This document shows positions 38,830-49,832 of a stretch of DNA of 64,000 nucleotides, piece by piece (position 1 is the stretch's first letter; the number at the start of each line of letters is the position of its first letter). Below the pieces are notes generated by a model, which was given only the letters and a program-made list of their open reading frames with translations, did no database searches and was not told the DNA's origin. This DNA is from Rotaria socialis (taxonomy: Eukaryota; Rotifera; Eurotatoria; Philodinida; Philodinidae). Both the position numbers and the translations under genes were made by a program. The stretch spans positions 153,298-217,297 of the forward strand of contig CAJNYU010004046.1 of the NCBI GenBank assembly GCA_905331475.1. Direction: 5' to 3'.

Positions 38830-40113
38830 ATGAACAAAACTCCAGCACGGCTTATGTCTTTGATACCATCTGTCACTCCAAAACTAATTCGTCATGGATC
38901 AACTTCACTACAATCAAATAAAGTTGTAGGTTATTAGATTAATTGGATTTTAAATTAAAATAATTTGTTTTAATATCTCGATAGAAAAAAGTTGCTGTCT
39001 TAGGTGCTAGTGGAGGTATCGGACAACCACTTTCTTTATTACTTAAACTTAGTCCCATGATTAGTAATTTATCTCTTTATGATATTCAACATGCAAAAGG
39101 TGTTGGAGCTGATGTTAGTCATATTGAAACACGAGTTAAAGTTAAAGCATATGTTGGCAACGATGAACTAGCTGATGCATTAAAAGGTATGGATCTTGTT
39201 CTTATTCCAGCTGGCGTACCAAGAAAATCTGGTAAATAATTTTCTTCGAACGATTAAAGAAATTAAGCGACTAATCGTTTATTGAGAGGTATGACACGAG
39301 ATGATTTATTTATTACAAATGCAACAATTGTTGCTGATCTTGTTTCGGCATGTGCCAAAAATTGTCCACGAGCTATTATTGCCATTATTGCTAATCCAGT
39401 TAATTCAACAGTGCCTATTGCTAGTGAAATTATGAAAGCGTATAATGTCTATGATGAAAAGAAAATTATTGGTGTTACAACATTAGATGTACTTCGAGCA
39501 GCAACATTTGTTGCTGAGGCAAAGGTTTGTTTGTAAATATTCTCTTTAAATTTCATGTAAACATCTATTGTTATTCAAGGGTTTAGATTCAACACGAGTT
39601 TTTGTTCCTGTTATTTGTGGCCATTCAGGGAATACAATCATTCCATTATTATCTCAAATATCGCCACCAGTTCCGTTTTCGCAACCAGAATTAGATAGTT
39701 TAACTTATCGTATTCGAAATGCTGGAACAGAAGTTGTCGAAGCTAAAGCTGGTGCTGGTTGCGCAACATTATCCATGGCACATGCTGCTGCAAGATTTTC
39801 ATTTTCAATTCTTGATGCATTGAATGGTAAAGCAGGTACTATTGAATGTGGTTATATTGCATCGCCGGAAACAGAATTTAAATATTTCGCAACACCACTT
39901 CTCCTTGGCGTACGTTTACATGTCTTGTCTTTTTCTTTTGTTTTTTGTATATGCAAGTTTTTATTTTAGCGTAATGGAGTGGAAAAAAGTATTGGTCTAG
40001 GAAACTTATCTGAGTATGAAACGAAATTGATCGAGCAAGCTAAACACGAACTGAATGCAAATATCGAAAAAGGAATAGATTTTGCTAAGCAATATTTATC
40101 AAAATCAAGATAG
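38830..40113 (+). CDS. MDH2: Malate dehydrogenase, mitochondrial
   Basis: Five exons: 38830-38922, 38985-39231, 39289-39524, 39580-39909 and 39970-40113, about 349 aa. It interconverts malate and oxaloacetate with NAD in the TCA cycle. Exon 1 is a presequence rich in Arg/Lys/Ser. Exon 2 opens with [20 protein letters not shown] (Rossmann GxxGxxG). Later signatures are [14 protein letters not shown] (substrate-binding Arg), [19 protein letters not shown], the catalytic His in [13 protein letters not shown], and [16 protein letters not shown]. Length and motif order match mitochondrial MDH. All recognisable catalytic residues are present. The gene is divergent from PDIA6, and its stop lies only 84 nt before the TMEM258 start on the same strand, which may mean co-transcription. 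Confidence 0.96.
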
Positions 40114-40172
40114 TTTTTTTTGTGATATGTTTACACTGCTAGTCTTGTATTTGGACTCTAAAAATAAGAAAT

Positions 40173-40197
40173 AGATTTTTTTCAGATTACTTAAAAG
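40173..40197 (+). promoter_or_regulatory. Candidate trans-splice acceptor before TMEM258
   Basis: A pyrimidine run and AG (ATTTTTTTCAG, AG at 40184-40185) lies 12 nt before the TMEM258 ATG. It has no donor or upstream exon of its own in the 84-nt gap after the MDH2 stop. This is what a spliced-leader acceptor for a downstream operon gene looks like. Rotifers are known to use spliced-leader trans-splicing. It could instead be the acceptor of a cis intron from an unseen 5' UTR exon. Confidence 0.4.
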
Positions 40198-40552
40198 ATG
40201 GTGCGTTTAAATGTTGATCAGATGAGCCGATATGTTAGTCCAGTCAATCCAAGTGCTTTTCCAACACTTAGTATAACACTTTTAGGTAATGAAGAAATCA
40301 ATTGATTACAACAGCAACTTATAAGTCGTTTTTATTTGTTATAGGTATTGGATTATTTTTAATGGCTTGGTTTTTTGTGTATGAAGTAACAAGTACAAAA
40401 TATACACGTGACTGGAAAAAAGAAATTCTTATTGCGCTGTAAGAGATTTGTTTTCATTCGATAATTTATTACGATTTTCTTGTAGTGTTGCATCAATTTT
40501 TCTTGGCTATGGTGGTTTATTTCTTCTTTTATGGGTGGGAATTTTTGTCTAA
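40198..40552 (+). CDS. TMEM258: TMEM258, oligosaccharyltransferase subunit
   Basis: Three exons: 40198-40285, 40345-40438 and 40486-40552, giving 82 aa. TMEM258 (OST5-like) is a two-helix subunit of the ER oligosaccharyltransferase that N-glycosylates proteins. The sequence shows [17 protein letters not shown], a first membrane helix ([16 protein letters not shown]), the strongly conserved [17 protein letters not shown] and a second helix ending in LLLWVGIFV. These match vertebrate TMEM258 almost end to end; the N-terminal extension MVRLNVDQ is longer by a few residues. The stop TAA is immediately followed by the ATG of a 32-codon ORF. The upstream MDH2 stop is 84 nt away, and a splice-acceptor-like site lies 12 nt before the start. 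Confidence 0.95.
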
Positions 40553-40651
40553 ATGACACAACATTCGTTTCTTATTCTTGTTGCGACATCATTTATAATT
40601 GTTCTTATTGTCTTTGTTTTGGCAGCATTAAAATTTTACCTTGATTTTTAG
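40553..40651 (+). CDS. 32-aa hydrophobic peptide abutting TMEM258
   Basis: ATG follows the TMEM258 TAA without a gap (TAAATG) and opens 32 codons to TAG. The peptide starts MTQHSF and is followed by about 20 uninterrupted hydrophobic residues (roughly 6-26), then KFYLDF. It therefore looks like a single-pass or tail-anchored micro-membrane protein. I do not recognise a homolog; it is not the OST4 sequence I know, although size and topology are reminiscent. Translation would need reinitiation after TMEM258, or its own transcript. An A+T-rich genome can produce such an ORF by chance, but the exact junction and clean helix make it worth listing. Confidence 0.35.
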   Translation: MTQHSFLILVATSFIIVLIVFVLAALKFYLDF

Positions 40652-41792
40652 ATTAAGAGAAAAACTCATTTTTTCTTTTACAATCTCTATTTAGTATATT
40701 GCATCTAAATGAAATGAATGAACTAGTAACTAATGTGTTTGTCAAATGCTTGAAAGTAAACAAAGATGACATGTACTTGATTGGATTTGAACAATGAAAA
40801 AGAAAATACTGCACATTTGTAACATTTTTCTAAGAAAATGTACCTGACGATTTAGTGTGACATCCTTGTATTGGATAGAATTAGTGCAATAGAATACAAG
40901 AAAAAAGAAATGCATCGTAGTTGACATATGATTTTCTTTTCAATGTACTAATAGACAAAATACATTTCATGTCTGCCTATTGTTAGATATTTATTTAAGT
41001 ACGCATCTCGTGTGATTGTCTTCCTTGAAATGACGTATATTCAGCAAGATATCGTTCATATGTAAGTTTTTTAAGTCTTATCTGAATATTTGAGGCATGG
41101 AATTTTATTTGTTAGAATGTTGTGATTTATCGAGAAATTATTATTGTAAAGTTTGTTAACTGCATAATCAGATTTATTGTACTGAATGATTTTTTTTTGT
41201 TTTTGGCAGATCGTTGTGCTCAATGAAATAATATAGAACTAAATTTACTTTGAATATTAATATGATACCTAATCATTTTCTATTCATGTGATGCCATCTA
41301 ATTTCGTCATTTTGTGCGAATGAGTACAATAAAAGTATTGTTTTGTTATTACAATTTTGTTAAATATGAAGAAAATGCCACACAAGCAAAAAGCTTTATG
41401 CAAACCCTCATCACATGACCTCAATATTTTTATTCGTTCTTCTCGTTTTTTTCTTCTCGATGCTTATACAATACGCATCAAGCTGCCTCCTGATTGCATC
41501 GTGCTCTTGATATCCTTCGCGAACACGCGCATAGAGCACACGGCTAATAATATCGAAATCGTGAATAATTATACACTTTCGTTTTATTCTGTTTTTAATA
41601 GACAAAAGAAGATTGTAGACGTTGAGTGTAGACATATATATATATATATATATCGATGTAATAAACTCACACCACATGATTCTTTATTGAGTTGTTGATT
41701 TGCAAAAAATAACATTTTGTTCTCTTTATTTCTAGACTATAATTTATGGTTTTTGGCCATTATTAACACTTTAAAAATCGATCAAGACAAAA
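40652..41792. other. Intergenic spacer before ULK
   Basis: About 1.1 kb with no supported gene. Short open frames on both strands (40742-40927 and 41357-41698) are compositional. A (TA)n tract is at 41634-41653. An acceptor-like TTATTTCTAG at about 41726-41735 lies 58 nt before the ULK ATG and could be a trans-splice or 5' UTR acceptor. Confidence 0.45.
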
Positions 41793-44700
41793 ATGCCTGA
41801 AATAATTGGTGATTATCAATATAGCAAACGAGACTTGATTGGACATGGTGCATTTGCTATTGTATTTCTTGGTCATTTAAGATCTGTAAATGCTTCACCA
41901 TATAAATATATATATATATATATTTTTTTTTTCTTATTTATTTTTATTTATTTAAAACAAAAAAAAAGAATCCTTCACAACATGTTGCTATAAAACAAAT
42001 AACAAAAAAACACTTGGCAAAATCGCAAAGTTTACTTGAAAAAGAAATTAAAATTCTTAAAGTAAAATATCTTTGAATTGATAATCTTTTTACTATAATC
42101 AACATTTAGGAATTAACAAAACTTAAACATGAAAATCTAGTTGCATTATTTGATTGCAAAGTAAAATTTAAATGAGTTACTTTTGTTTCATCTTTTTTTA
42201 ACTCTTATAAATAGGAGAGTCAAAATAATGTCTATCTTGTTATGGAGGTTTGTTTATCAATTTATAATAAATATCAATTCATTTTTTCTTCAAATTTTAG
42301 TATTGCAATGGTGGTGATCTTGCTGATTATCTTCAATCAAGACAAACTCTTAGTGAAGAGATAATAGCTATATTTTTTCGACAAATAGGTAATTACACCG
42401 CTAGTCATTATGCTTTTTTTCTTGGATTTCTTCAATTCTTTAAAAATTTCTTTTAGCCGCTGCAATTCATACTTGTCACGAACATAATGTTGTATGTATC
42501 AAGTTTTGTTTCTTTATTGATATACTCTTATCTTCTTCTACAAGGTTCATCGAGATTTAAAGCCTCAAAATATTCTTTTATCCCATCCCGACAAAGCTAA
42601 TCCACGTGTACAAGACATTATTTTAAAAATAGCTGATTTTGGATTTGCTAGGTTTTTATCTGATGGCGTTATGGCGGGCACATTGTGCGGTTCTCCAATG
42701 TATATGGCACCTGAAGTCATTCGATCATTAAAATACGATGGAAAAGCTGATTTATGGTCAATAGGCACAATAATGTATCAATGTTTAACAGGTAAAGCTC
42801 CATTTCAAGCTCAAACACCACAAGCACTAAAACAATATTATGAGCGAACAATTAATTTGTCACCTGTGTAAGCGATGTGAATATATATAGTATGCATAGT
42901 ATTTTATTTTGTTTGAAATGAATACGTTTTAGAATTCCTCTATCAACATCTCCAGCGTTAGCGGATTTAATACGACGAATATTGAAACGTGATCCAACAG
43001 AACGCATTGATTTTGAAGATTTTTTTAGCCATCCATTTTTAAAAAAAAGTATATTTCAAAATCAAAACAGTATTTTTTTCCAAAAATTTATACAAATTAC
43101 TTTCAGATCAATCTGTAATTGTATCAGAAGCATCAAACTTAGATGTAACTAATTCCTCGATATTACGAGATGGTATTGGATCTCAAGGACAAAATCTTGT
43201 AAGTTCAGTTCATCATTGAATAAAAAATTGAATTAAGCTATTTTAAGAATGAATTGAATCTTCGACAGTTCAATCGTCAAATCGATACTATACCCGAGCA
43301 TGAACAAGTTATTTTACCAAATACAGTATCATCAGCGCAATCAAAAACTAACACTAAGAATCAAGATTCATCATCACTTGATACTATTTCACCAATGACT
43401 ACAAATAAATTTTCAATTAAACGTCCACTAAATCAAACAACAACATTTGCGCAAATACCAGAGCAAGGTACTACTCGAAAAAAGCATTTTCTTACTTATA
43501 TGAATGCTTATATTTACAATTATCTTCTATTAACATTACTGCAATGAGTTTTCAGGTACTCATACATCGTTTGCTCAAATGTTACGAGATAAACGTATAA
43601 ATCAAGAACCACAAGTCATTGCTACAGTGTAAGTAAACTTCATATTTAAAAGAAAACAGGATGATTTTGTTCTCAATAAAATTATGTTTAATTTTCAGAA
43701 ATCAAACGGAACCGACATCATTACGGTCCGATAATTTTGCATTGGCAGCTATCGAAAATACCAGCCCAGTGAAAGAAACGCGAGCTTCCAGTACCAGTCA
43801 GCCAATACCTGTTCCAACACAAGTTCATAATTATGAAAAAATGCAAGAATCAAGAGATCGGGCCAAAAGTTTTGGTGGAACAGCAGCCGGCAGTCCAAAT
43901 GATAATTCATATGATGGTACAAGAATATACATATTATATAGATACATTGAGAAGATTGCAAATATATAGAAAATTTCTTTTTATTTGTTAGATCGACGTG
44001 CATCTATTGAGCGTCTTCGTCGAGCAAGTATTGCTTCGTCCAATTCTGATCTTGCAAATTCAATTAGTCCTCCTACTGTACGATTTACAACTGATGCAAC
44101 AAATACATTTCGTACATCACCGGCAACATCTAAAAAAAGTCCATCAGGATCATCAAGAGCAGTTCAAAATTCTCTTTCCAATTCAAATCTTCCTCAACAA
44201 CAAAATTCCAAATTAAATATTGATACATGGGCACTTAAGTCACGACAAAAAATACTTGATAACGAAAGTAAATATTTTCTATTTTATTGAATTCATTAAA
44301 ATTTGTTAAATTTGCTTAGATACACGTGATCAACTTTTTGAACAAGAAAATAATCTAGAAATTTTTACGAAAAATACAGATCAACTAACAACAATAGAAT
44401 CAGATAATCGACGTGTTATTTCACTTTTTGGAGATTCAAAACCTGAAGATTATTATTATGAACCACAAAGAATAATCGATGATACGTTATTAAATGCAAG
44501 TTTTATTTGAATAGTTACTAGTACAGTTTTTAGTTCTATTTATTTAGAGTGAACATCATGATACAATTGGGAAACTTCAATTTATTCTTCAACTAGTGGA
44601 ATATATTTTAAATTTAGCTAGTTCTCGTTCAAGTTTACTAGCAGAATCCATAAGTTTAAATAATAAGAACAATAATAATTATTCTCGGCAAAAAACAGAT

Positions 44701-45977
44701 CGACTTACACATGCTGATGATTTATATAAGCGTGCTGAACAATTAACTCTTTATGTTAAAGCAATGCATTTTCTCAGTTCAGCATTGTGCCTTGCCCGGT
44801 AATATGAAGAATAATTTTCAGTTGGAAAAAAAATTACATATCACTTATTGATCTTAACGAAGAGACGAATGAAATCTAGCAACTAATATTAATTCAACTT
44901 TACATTAAAAAGAAGAGTAGTACAAAAAAAAATAGAATTTAAGCATCAGTGAAACAGTGTATGACATAAAACTAGCCAATAACCTATTATGATATGTTTC
45001 TTTACTGGATGGACCAGAAGGTAGCTCAAGAGAATATTATCTAGAGAATAATCGTGCTTGAATAAGAGAGTATCAAGTAACGATATGAATTTTTCCACGT
45101 GATATTAAGTTAAAATCTCTCATTGTAATCGAAATGAGCAGATTAATCTCGAATACATTTGTTTCGATATTGTTACTAGAGGACAAAAGAATTTTGTTAC
45201 TTATTCGTTGCAAGATCTATACGATTTATAAAATCGTGTTCATCCATTAGAATTCTAAGTAGCTATTGTTTGATTTTTGTAGAATGAAAACTTCATAATC
45301 AAAATAGTATGCTGTTTTATATAGAGAATTTAATATCATCTAAATAGCTTTTAGAAGGGTAATCTAAAATAATATCAGGCGTTTTTGTTTTGTTTTGGCA
45401 AGTTGAATCTCTCGAAATTTAGAATAATGACTTTTTTTTCTTGTTCTTTTTAGTGATACAGTGAAAACAGGAAAATTACATTCAACAGATACTGTTAGGT
45501 AATTAAATAAATTCATTGAAAAAACAAATTTGCTTATTATTCACCTAATAGAACTGCTGTTAGTGATTTAAACAATAAATATAAATATTGTTTGGTAATG
45601 TGTAAACGATTGAGTACACAACAAGAATTTGTGGCGCATGATGAACTGAAAGGTGTTTCATTGACTGCTGATAAATTACTTTATTTACATGCTATAGAAT
45701 TATGTTTAAATACAGCAAGCTTAGAATTTTTCGGTAAAGCAGAAGAGGTAAGAATTATCTTGTTGATATTTTAGATAAAATAAACTAATGAAATTTTCTC
45801 TTTCAGTGTGTTCAACCGTATACTGAAGCTCAAGTTTTATTCCATAGTTTAAGTCAACAGGCGATAACTGAGTGCGATCGTTTAACTTTACAACAATATC
45901 GTGAAGCTGTCGAACGACGTTTACTTTGTCTTCAAAGTCAGGGACTTACTATGGCTAATGAACCAACAACAACATAA
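41793..45977 (+). CDS. ULK: Autophagy-initiating Ser/Thr kinase, ULK1/2 (ATG1)-like
   Basis: Eighteen exons: 41793-41885, 41969-42061, 42110-42160, 42215-42247, 42301-42388, 42457-42491, 42545-42867, 42933-43048, 43107-43198, 43269-43467, 43556-43628, 43699-43916, 43992-44267, 44320-44495, 44548-44798, 45454-45498, 45552-45747 and 45807-45977, about 842 aa. The kinase domain begins [20 protein letters not shown] (P-loop), with catalytic Lys in [37 protein letters not shown] and [11 protein letters not shown], then FFSHPFLKK. These are ULK1/2-type features. A long Ser/Thr/Asn-rich linker includes [14 protein letters not shown]. The C-terminal helical region ([20 protein letters not shown] to the end) resembles the tandem MIT/EAT domain that binds ATG13. 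Kinase motifs are intact. The intron after 44495 has a GC donor. Exon 2 has a weak A-rich acceptor (AAAAAAAG), so its left edge is the least certain. Confidence 0.92.
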
Positions 45978-47765
45978 AATGTCCTTTCTTGATTTTTTGT
46001 GAGTTCGGATATCTTTAGTCAGTTATGTATATAAAATTTAAAAAATTAACATGATTTTATTTTTAATATTTGATTATTAATTAAGTTAAATGAACTATTG
46101 GCGTGTTTAAAGATCATAAATTTCTCGATTGAATTTAAAAGTATATGAATATAAACGCGGATTATATATATATATATATATGAAACCATTTTACTTATTT
46201 GTTTTCTTCTTAAGTACAAAAGGCATAACGGATAGAGAAAATATTATTTATAAAAACAAGCCAAGAAGAAAACTTTACAAGACGTACACAAAAATTTTAT
46301 CAACAGATTCATTGTAATCATTGAACGGATAATCTAGTGATTACTACTATTTAACACGAAGCTTTTCCTCATTATTTTGACATCACATCATGAGAATTTA
46401 TGATAAGATTCTTTAAAAAAATGATTTTCCATTTTCAAATTTTCAAAAACAAGTCCTGTTGTGCGTTCGTCGATTATTATTTTCTAAAAGATCAAACCGA
46501 ACAGAAAAACTGCTATATTCATTCGAAAATATTTTGTGGATTGTAAGCAAATCATAAAAAGAGTTGTTTGATTAACAGTTTATTTCCTATCGTATATTAA
46601 TTGTTAAAATAAGAATCATTCCTATTTCAAGTAATATATAATGTAAAACAAAGTATATAGAACGATTTACAGTATATGTGACTATGATTTCAAGAAAATC
46701 ACAAAGATTCAAACTGAATTCAGAAATCTAACAAAATAATGTTTTTAATAAACTCTAAACTATTGTTTTATATAAGTTTTTGTTGACTTTTCTCTTGTAA
46801 AAAGACAACGATGCAAGATAGCAAATTAGTTGAGAAATAATTAATACTCTAAGATTTGTTATTTTCATTTGTGTATTGTACATCATTACTAAGAAGTATT
46901 GAGTTTTCTTACAATAAGCATTGAATCTTGCACACCTCAAAGATTTCTGAAGTATTTTGTGTTATCGTCCGTGATTGCCGAAGAAAGCATCATTTTGAAC
47001 ATCTATTGATTAATCTCTTATAATATATAGTAAAATTTTATAGCTGAACTATTTCTATTATCTAATATGATGTTATTCACATCTTCTCATTTACAATATA
47101 TTTGACTACCTTGTGTTTTGAATTTTAATATTCCTGAAATTCAGTACATGACTTTCGAAAATATTATAACTTTCCTTTATGTTCAAAAAATAATTATTTC
47201 TTTATAGATTCGAATTGAGCATCATATTTATATCAGTATGTTTTATCAAAATTTATTAGTTCTATTGAATTAGAAAAAGGATTAAAAATTTCAAGAATCT
47301 TGTGGGCATAGAATAAGTATATTATATGCTATGGATATGTAATAACTACAGATAAGTATTGCATAGATACGAAGTTTTACATGAATAGTTCTATACTTTA
47401 AGATTTGAGTATTTCTAAATAGTGTGTTCTAGAAATCCTCCAACGCTTTTACTAACAAAAAAAAAGATCATAAATAACGGCAATTTTTTCTATTTGTTCA
47501 TTGCATGAAATAAACATATTTATTTGCAAAATATTATCAGCTATTGGTTTGTTTTATCTGAAATTAGTTGGCCTCTATCATTTTATTTGGAAGATAAACT
47601 ATTAAATTAATGGCAAATTAAACAGAAACCTTTCTTTTTTTTTTAATTTTATTTGAAACGATAACATAAAAAACATACATAAATATCTCTGTTTTAAATT
47701 GTTCATAAAAAAAAACACATGGCATCTAGTTGATTTCAATAATCAATGAATTTTCGTTGGGTTCG
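45978..47765. other. Gene-free stretch
   Basis: About 1.8 kb between the convergent ULK (+) and EF-hand-like membrane protein (-) genes. It is A+T-rich with a (TA)n run at 46166-46181. Open frames at 46129-46317 and 46755-46940 are not supported. Confidence 0.45.
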
Positions 47766-48817
47766 TCATCTATTGTCATGCTTGCACGCTAATAAAACAG
47801 TGAGACGAATATATATTATACTATCATCATTTAGAAAATGCGCATTTACTTGTGATTCATATACTTTTAATGTTGGATCAAATGAACGAGTACTTAAACG
47901 ACTTGATAACGTGGAAGGTAAATATGATGTCGAACTGGTAAACGTACTGCATATTTACAAAAAAAAGAAAATAATATTAAAAGAAGAATCTTAAAATTGT
48001 TTACCTTAGAGATTCGTTACGATATGTGCCAAGACGCACAACCTGTGGAGAATCACTATTATTGAGATCTTGCTGATGAAATTGATAATTGAGACACTCC
48101 AATGATTTTGATGGACATGGTGGTGTAGTTAAATATTGAAATTGTAATGCTTTTGGTTGATGTATACTATGAGGATGTATACGCCGCTTTGTTGTTCGAT
48201 ATTGATAGAAGTTTGATAATGGTTCCCTTTTTAATCAATGTAAACAATAGATTATTTATCATTAAAATCATAATTTACCTGCGAGTTCTATAAATTGTGA
48301 TAAATCTACGACAGTAACATATGAAAATAATTAGTAATACAACTGCTATTAAAATTGCAATTAGTACAAGAAGCCAATGAAGGTAAATAAATGGGATGAT
48401 ATCTGCGAATTTATCAAGTTTTATATTTGATTCGTTGTCTTCTAATGAAACCAATTTTACAGAATTTGGTGTAGGAATGATTGTTGTTGTTGTTGTTGTT
48501 GCTATTATATTCAGTATAGCCTGATGTTTATTCGATATAAAATGAGAAGATAATTTAGGGCCAAGCCTCTGATGGTGATTTGCAATTTTACGAGCATACA
48601 GATCTTTGTCAGTAACAACACCATTTACATCCATATCTATTGCCTAGTCATAAATATATGTCGCTATGTAAGTGTATTTTTCTTTCTCTATCGAGCAGAC
48701 CGCTGCTTTATACGTAAACCCTGGATACTATTCCGACAAATCGAACGAAAAATTCTTTACCTTCCATTCTATTCTGTTATCATTTTTATGATTGATATCA
48801 TTGATAAATTTCAGAAC
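47766..48817 (-). CDS. Single-pass membrane protein with EF-hand-like loop (5' end missing)
   Basis: Four exons are recognisable: 48817-48761, 48643-48279, 48226-48005 and 47946-47766, at least 275 aa. Phases agree and the frame ends at TGA. The visible part starts VLKFINDINHKNDNRIEWK, joined to AIDMDVNGVVTDKDLYARKI. DMDVNGVVTDKD fits a calcium-binding EF-hand loop (D/D/N/G at positions 1, 3, 5 and 6, Asp at 12). The preceding NHKNDNRIEWKA may be a degenerate partner loop. A Thr run, then one strong membrane helix (LVLIAILIAVVLLIIFICYC), separates it from a ~160-residue tail rich in Ser, Thr, Tyr and His with RTTKRRIHPH. The first exon must begin in phase 0 upstream of 48817, but I could not find a signal-peptide exon between 48818 and 49832. 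The family is not recognised. Confidence 0.7.
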
Positions 48818-49832
48818 CTATAAAATAAATTTAGAAATCATTATGTCTTGTTTTCCAAAAGATTCGATCTTGTATTGATTGTAATTTTCACAAAATTTCA
48901 TTTTTAATCTGCTTCATTGTAGTAGTTGACAGTGATGATTCATTAACGCATTAATATTTCTTAGTACGAAGCGCTTCTCATTATCATTTTATTTTAACGA
49001 AACGTGTTTGCAAAATTTTTGTATCAATTCGAAAATAAGAATGTTCTTGGTAAAAGCCAATTTCATTCAAAAACTAGACGCAAAAACATGATTTGGTACT
49101 GATAATTTAAGCATACGAAGAAAAAGCGATTGAATTTTTCTTCTGTGAATGAAATCAAATGTATATTCTGTTGTTTTTTCAGTCAGAACTTTCAAGATCT
49201 ATGGTTGTTCCCCAATATTATTAAATTTTGGCTGAAACGATATTGATCATGGGTCTTAGGTTGAAACTATTGTACTTGCTTGAACTATTAAAATAGACTC
49301 GAGTAAAGAAGGTAATCCACTTTATCCAACAATGGAAAATAAGTTTGAATACGCTAACCTATGAAGAAGAAAATCATTCAATCAAAGATAGACTTTTAAT
49401 TGGTAATTCTATTGTAATGGATTGAATTCATCTATCTAGCGGTATGATTTATTGATAGAGTTATTACATTGTGTTCTAATTTCATAGTTTGGCATATTCT
49501 ATTATGTGAATAGTAAAAGTAAATTTACTTTCTCATTAAAACACTAATAATATACATGTATGTATATACAACAAAAATTATTCTTTTTCACTGTAAGTAT
49601 TAAATAAGTTAGACAAGTAGTTCTTATGTATATCTATTGACTTGATTCTTATCAATACATCAAAATGATTAATTCCTTTGGAACTTGAAAAGCAATTGTA
49701 ATTGTACCGAAGAATACATTAGCAATTTGACTTGTTGCATTTTATCGACTTTTAAAGTTTATCTTCTTTTTTGTTACTTCTAGTTAATTTCCTTTCTTTT
49801 TATTTTTCGACACAAACAAAACAAGAACAGTT
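48818..49832. other. Spacer; should hold missing 5' exon(s)
   Basis: About 1 kb between the EF-hand-like gene and the nucleostemin 3' end. I see no clear exon, although the 5' exon or exons of the neighbouring - strand gene are expected here or further right. A+T-rich throughout. Confidence 0.4.

Noticed and set aside
47746..47994. Plus-strand open frame of 82 codons
   Set aside because: It is antisense to the last exon of the membrane-protein gene, whose splice phases and frame are better supported.
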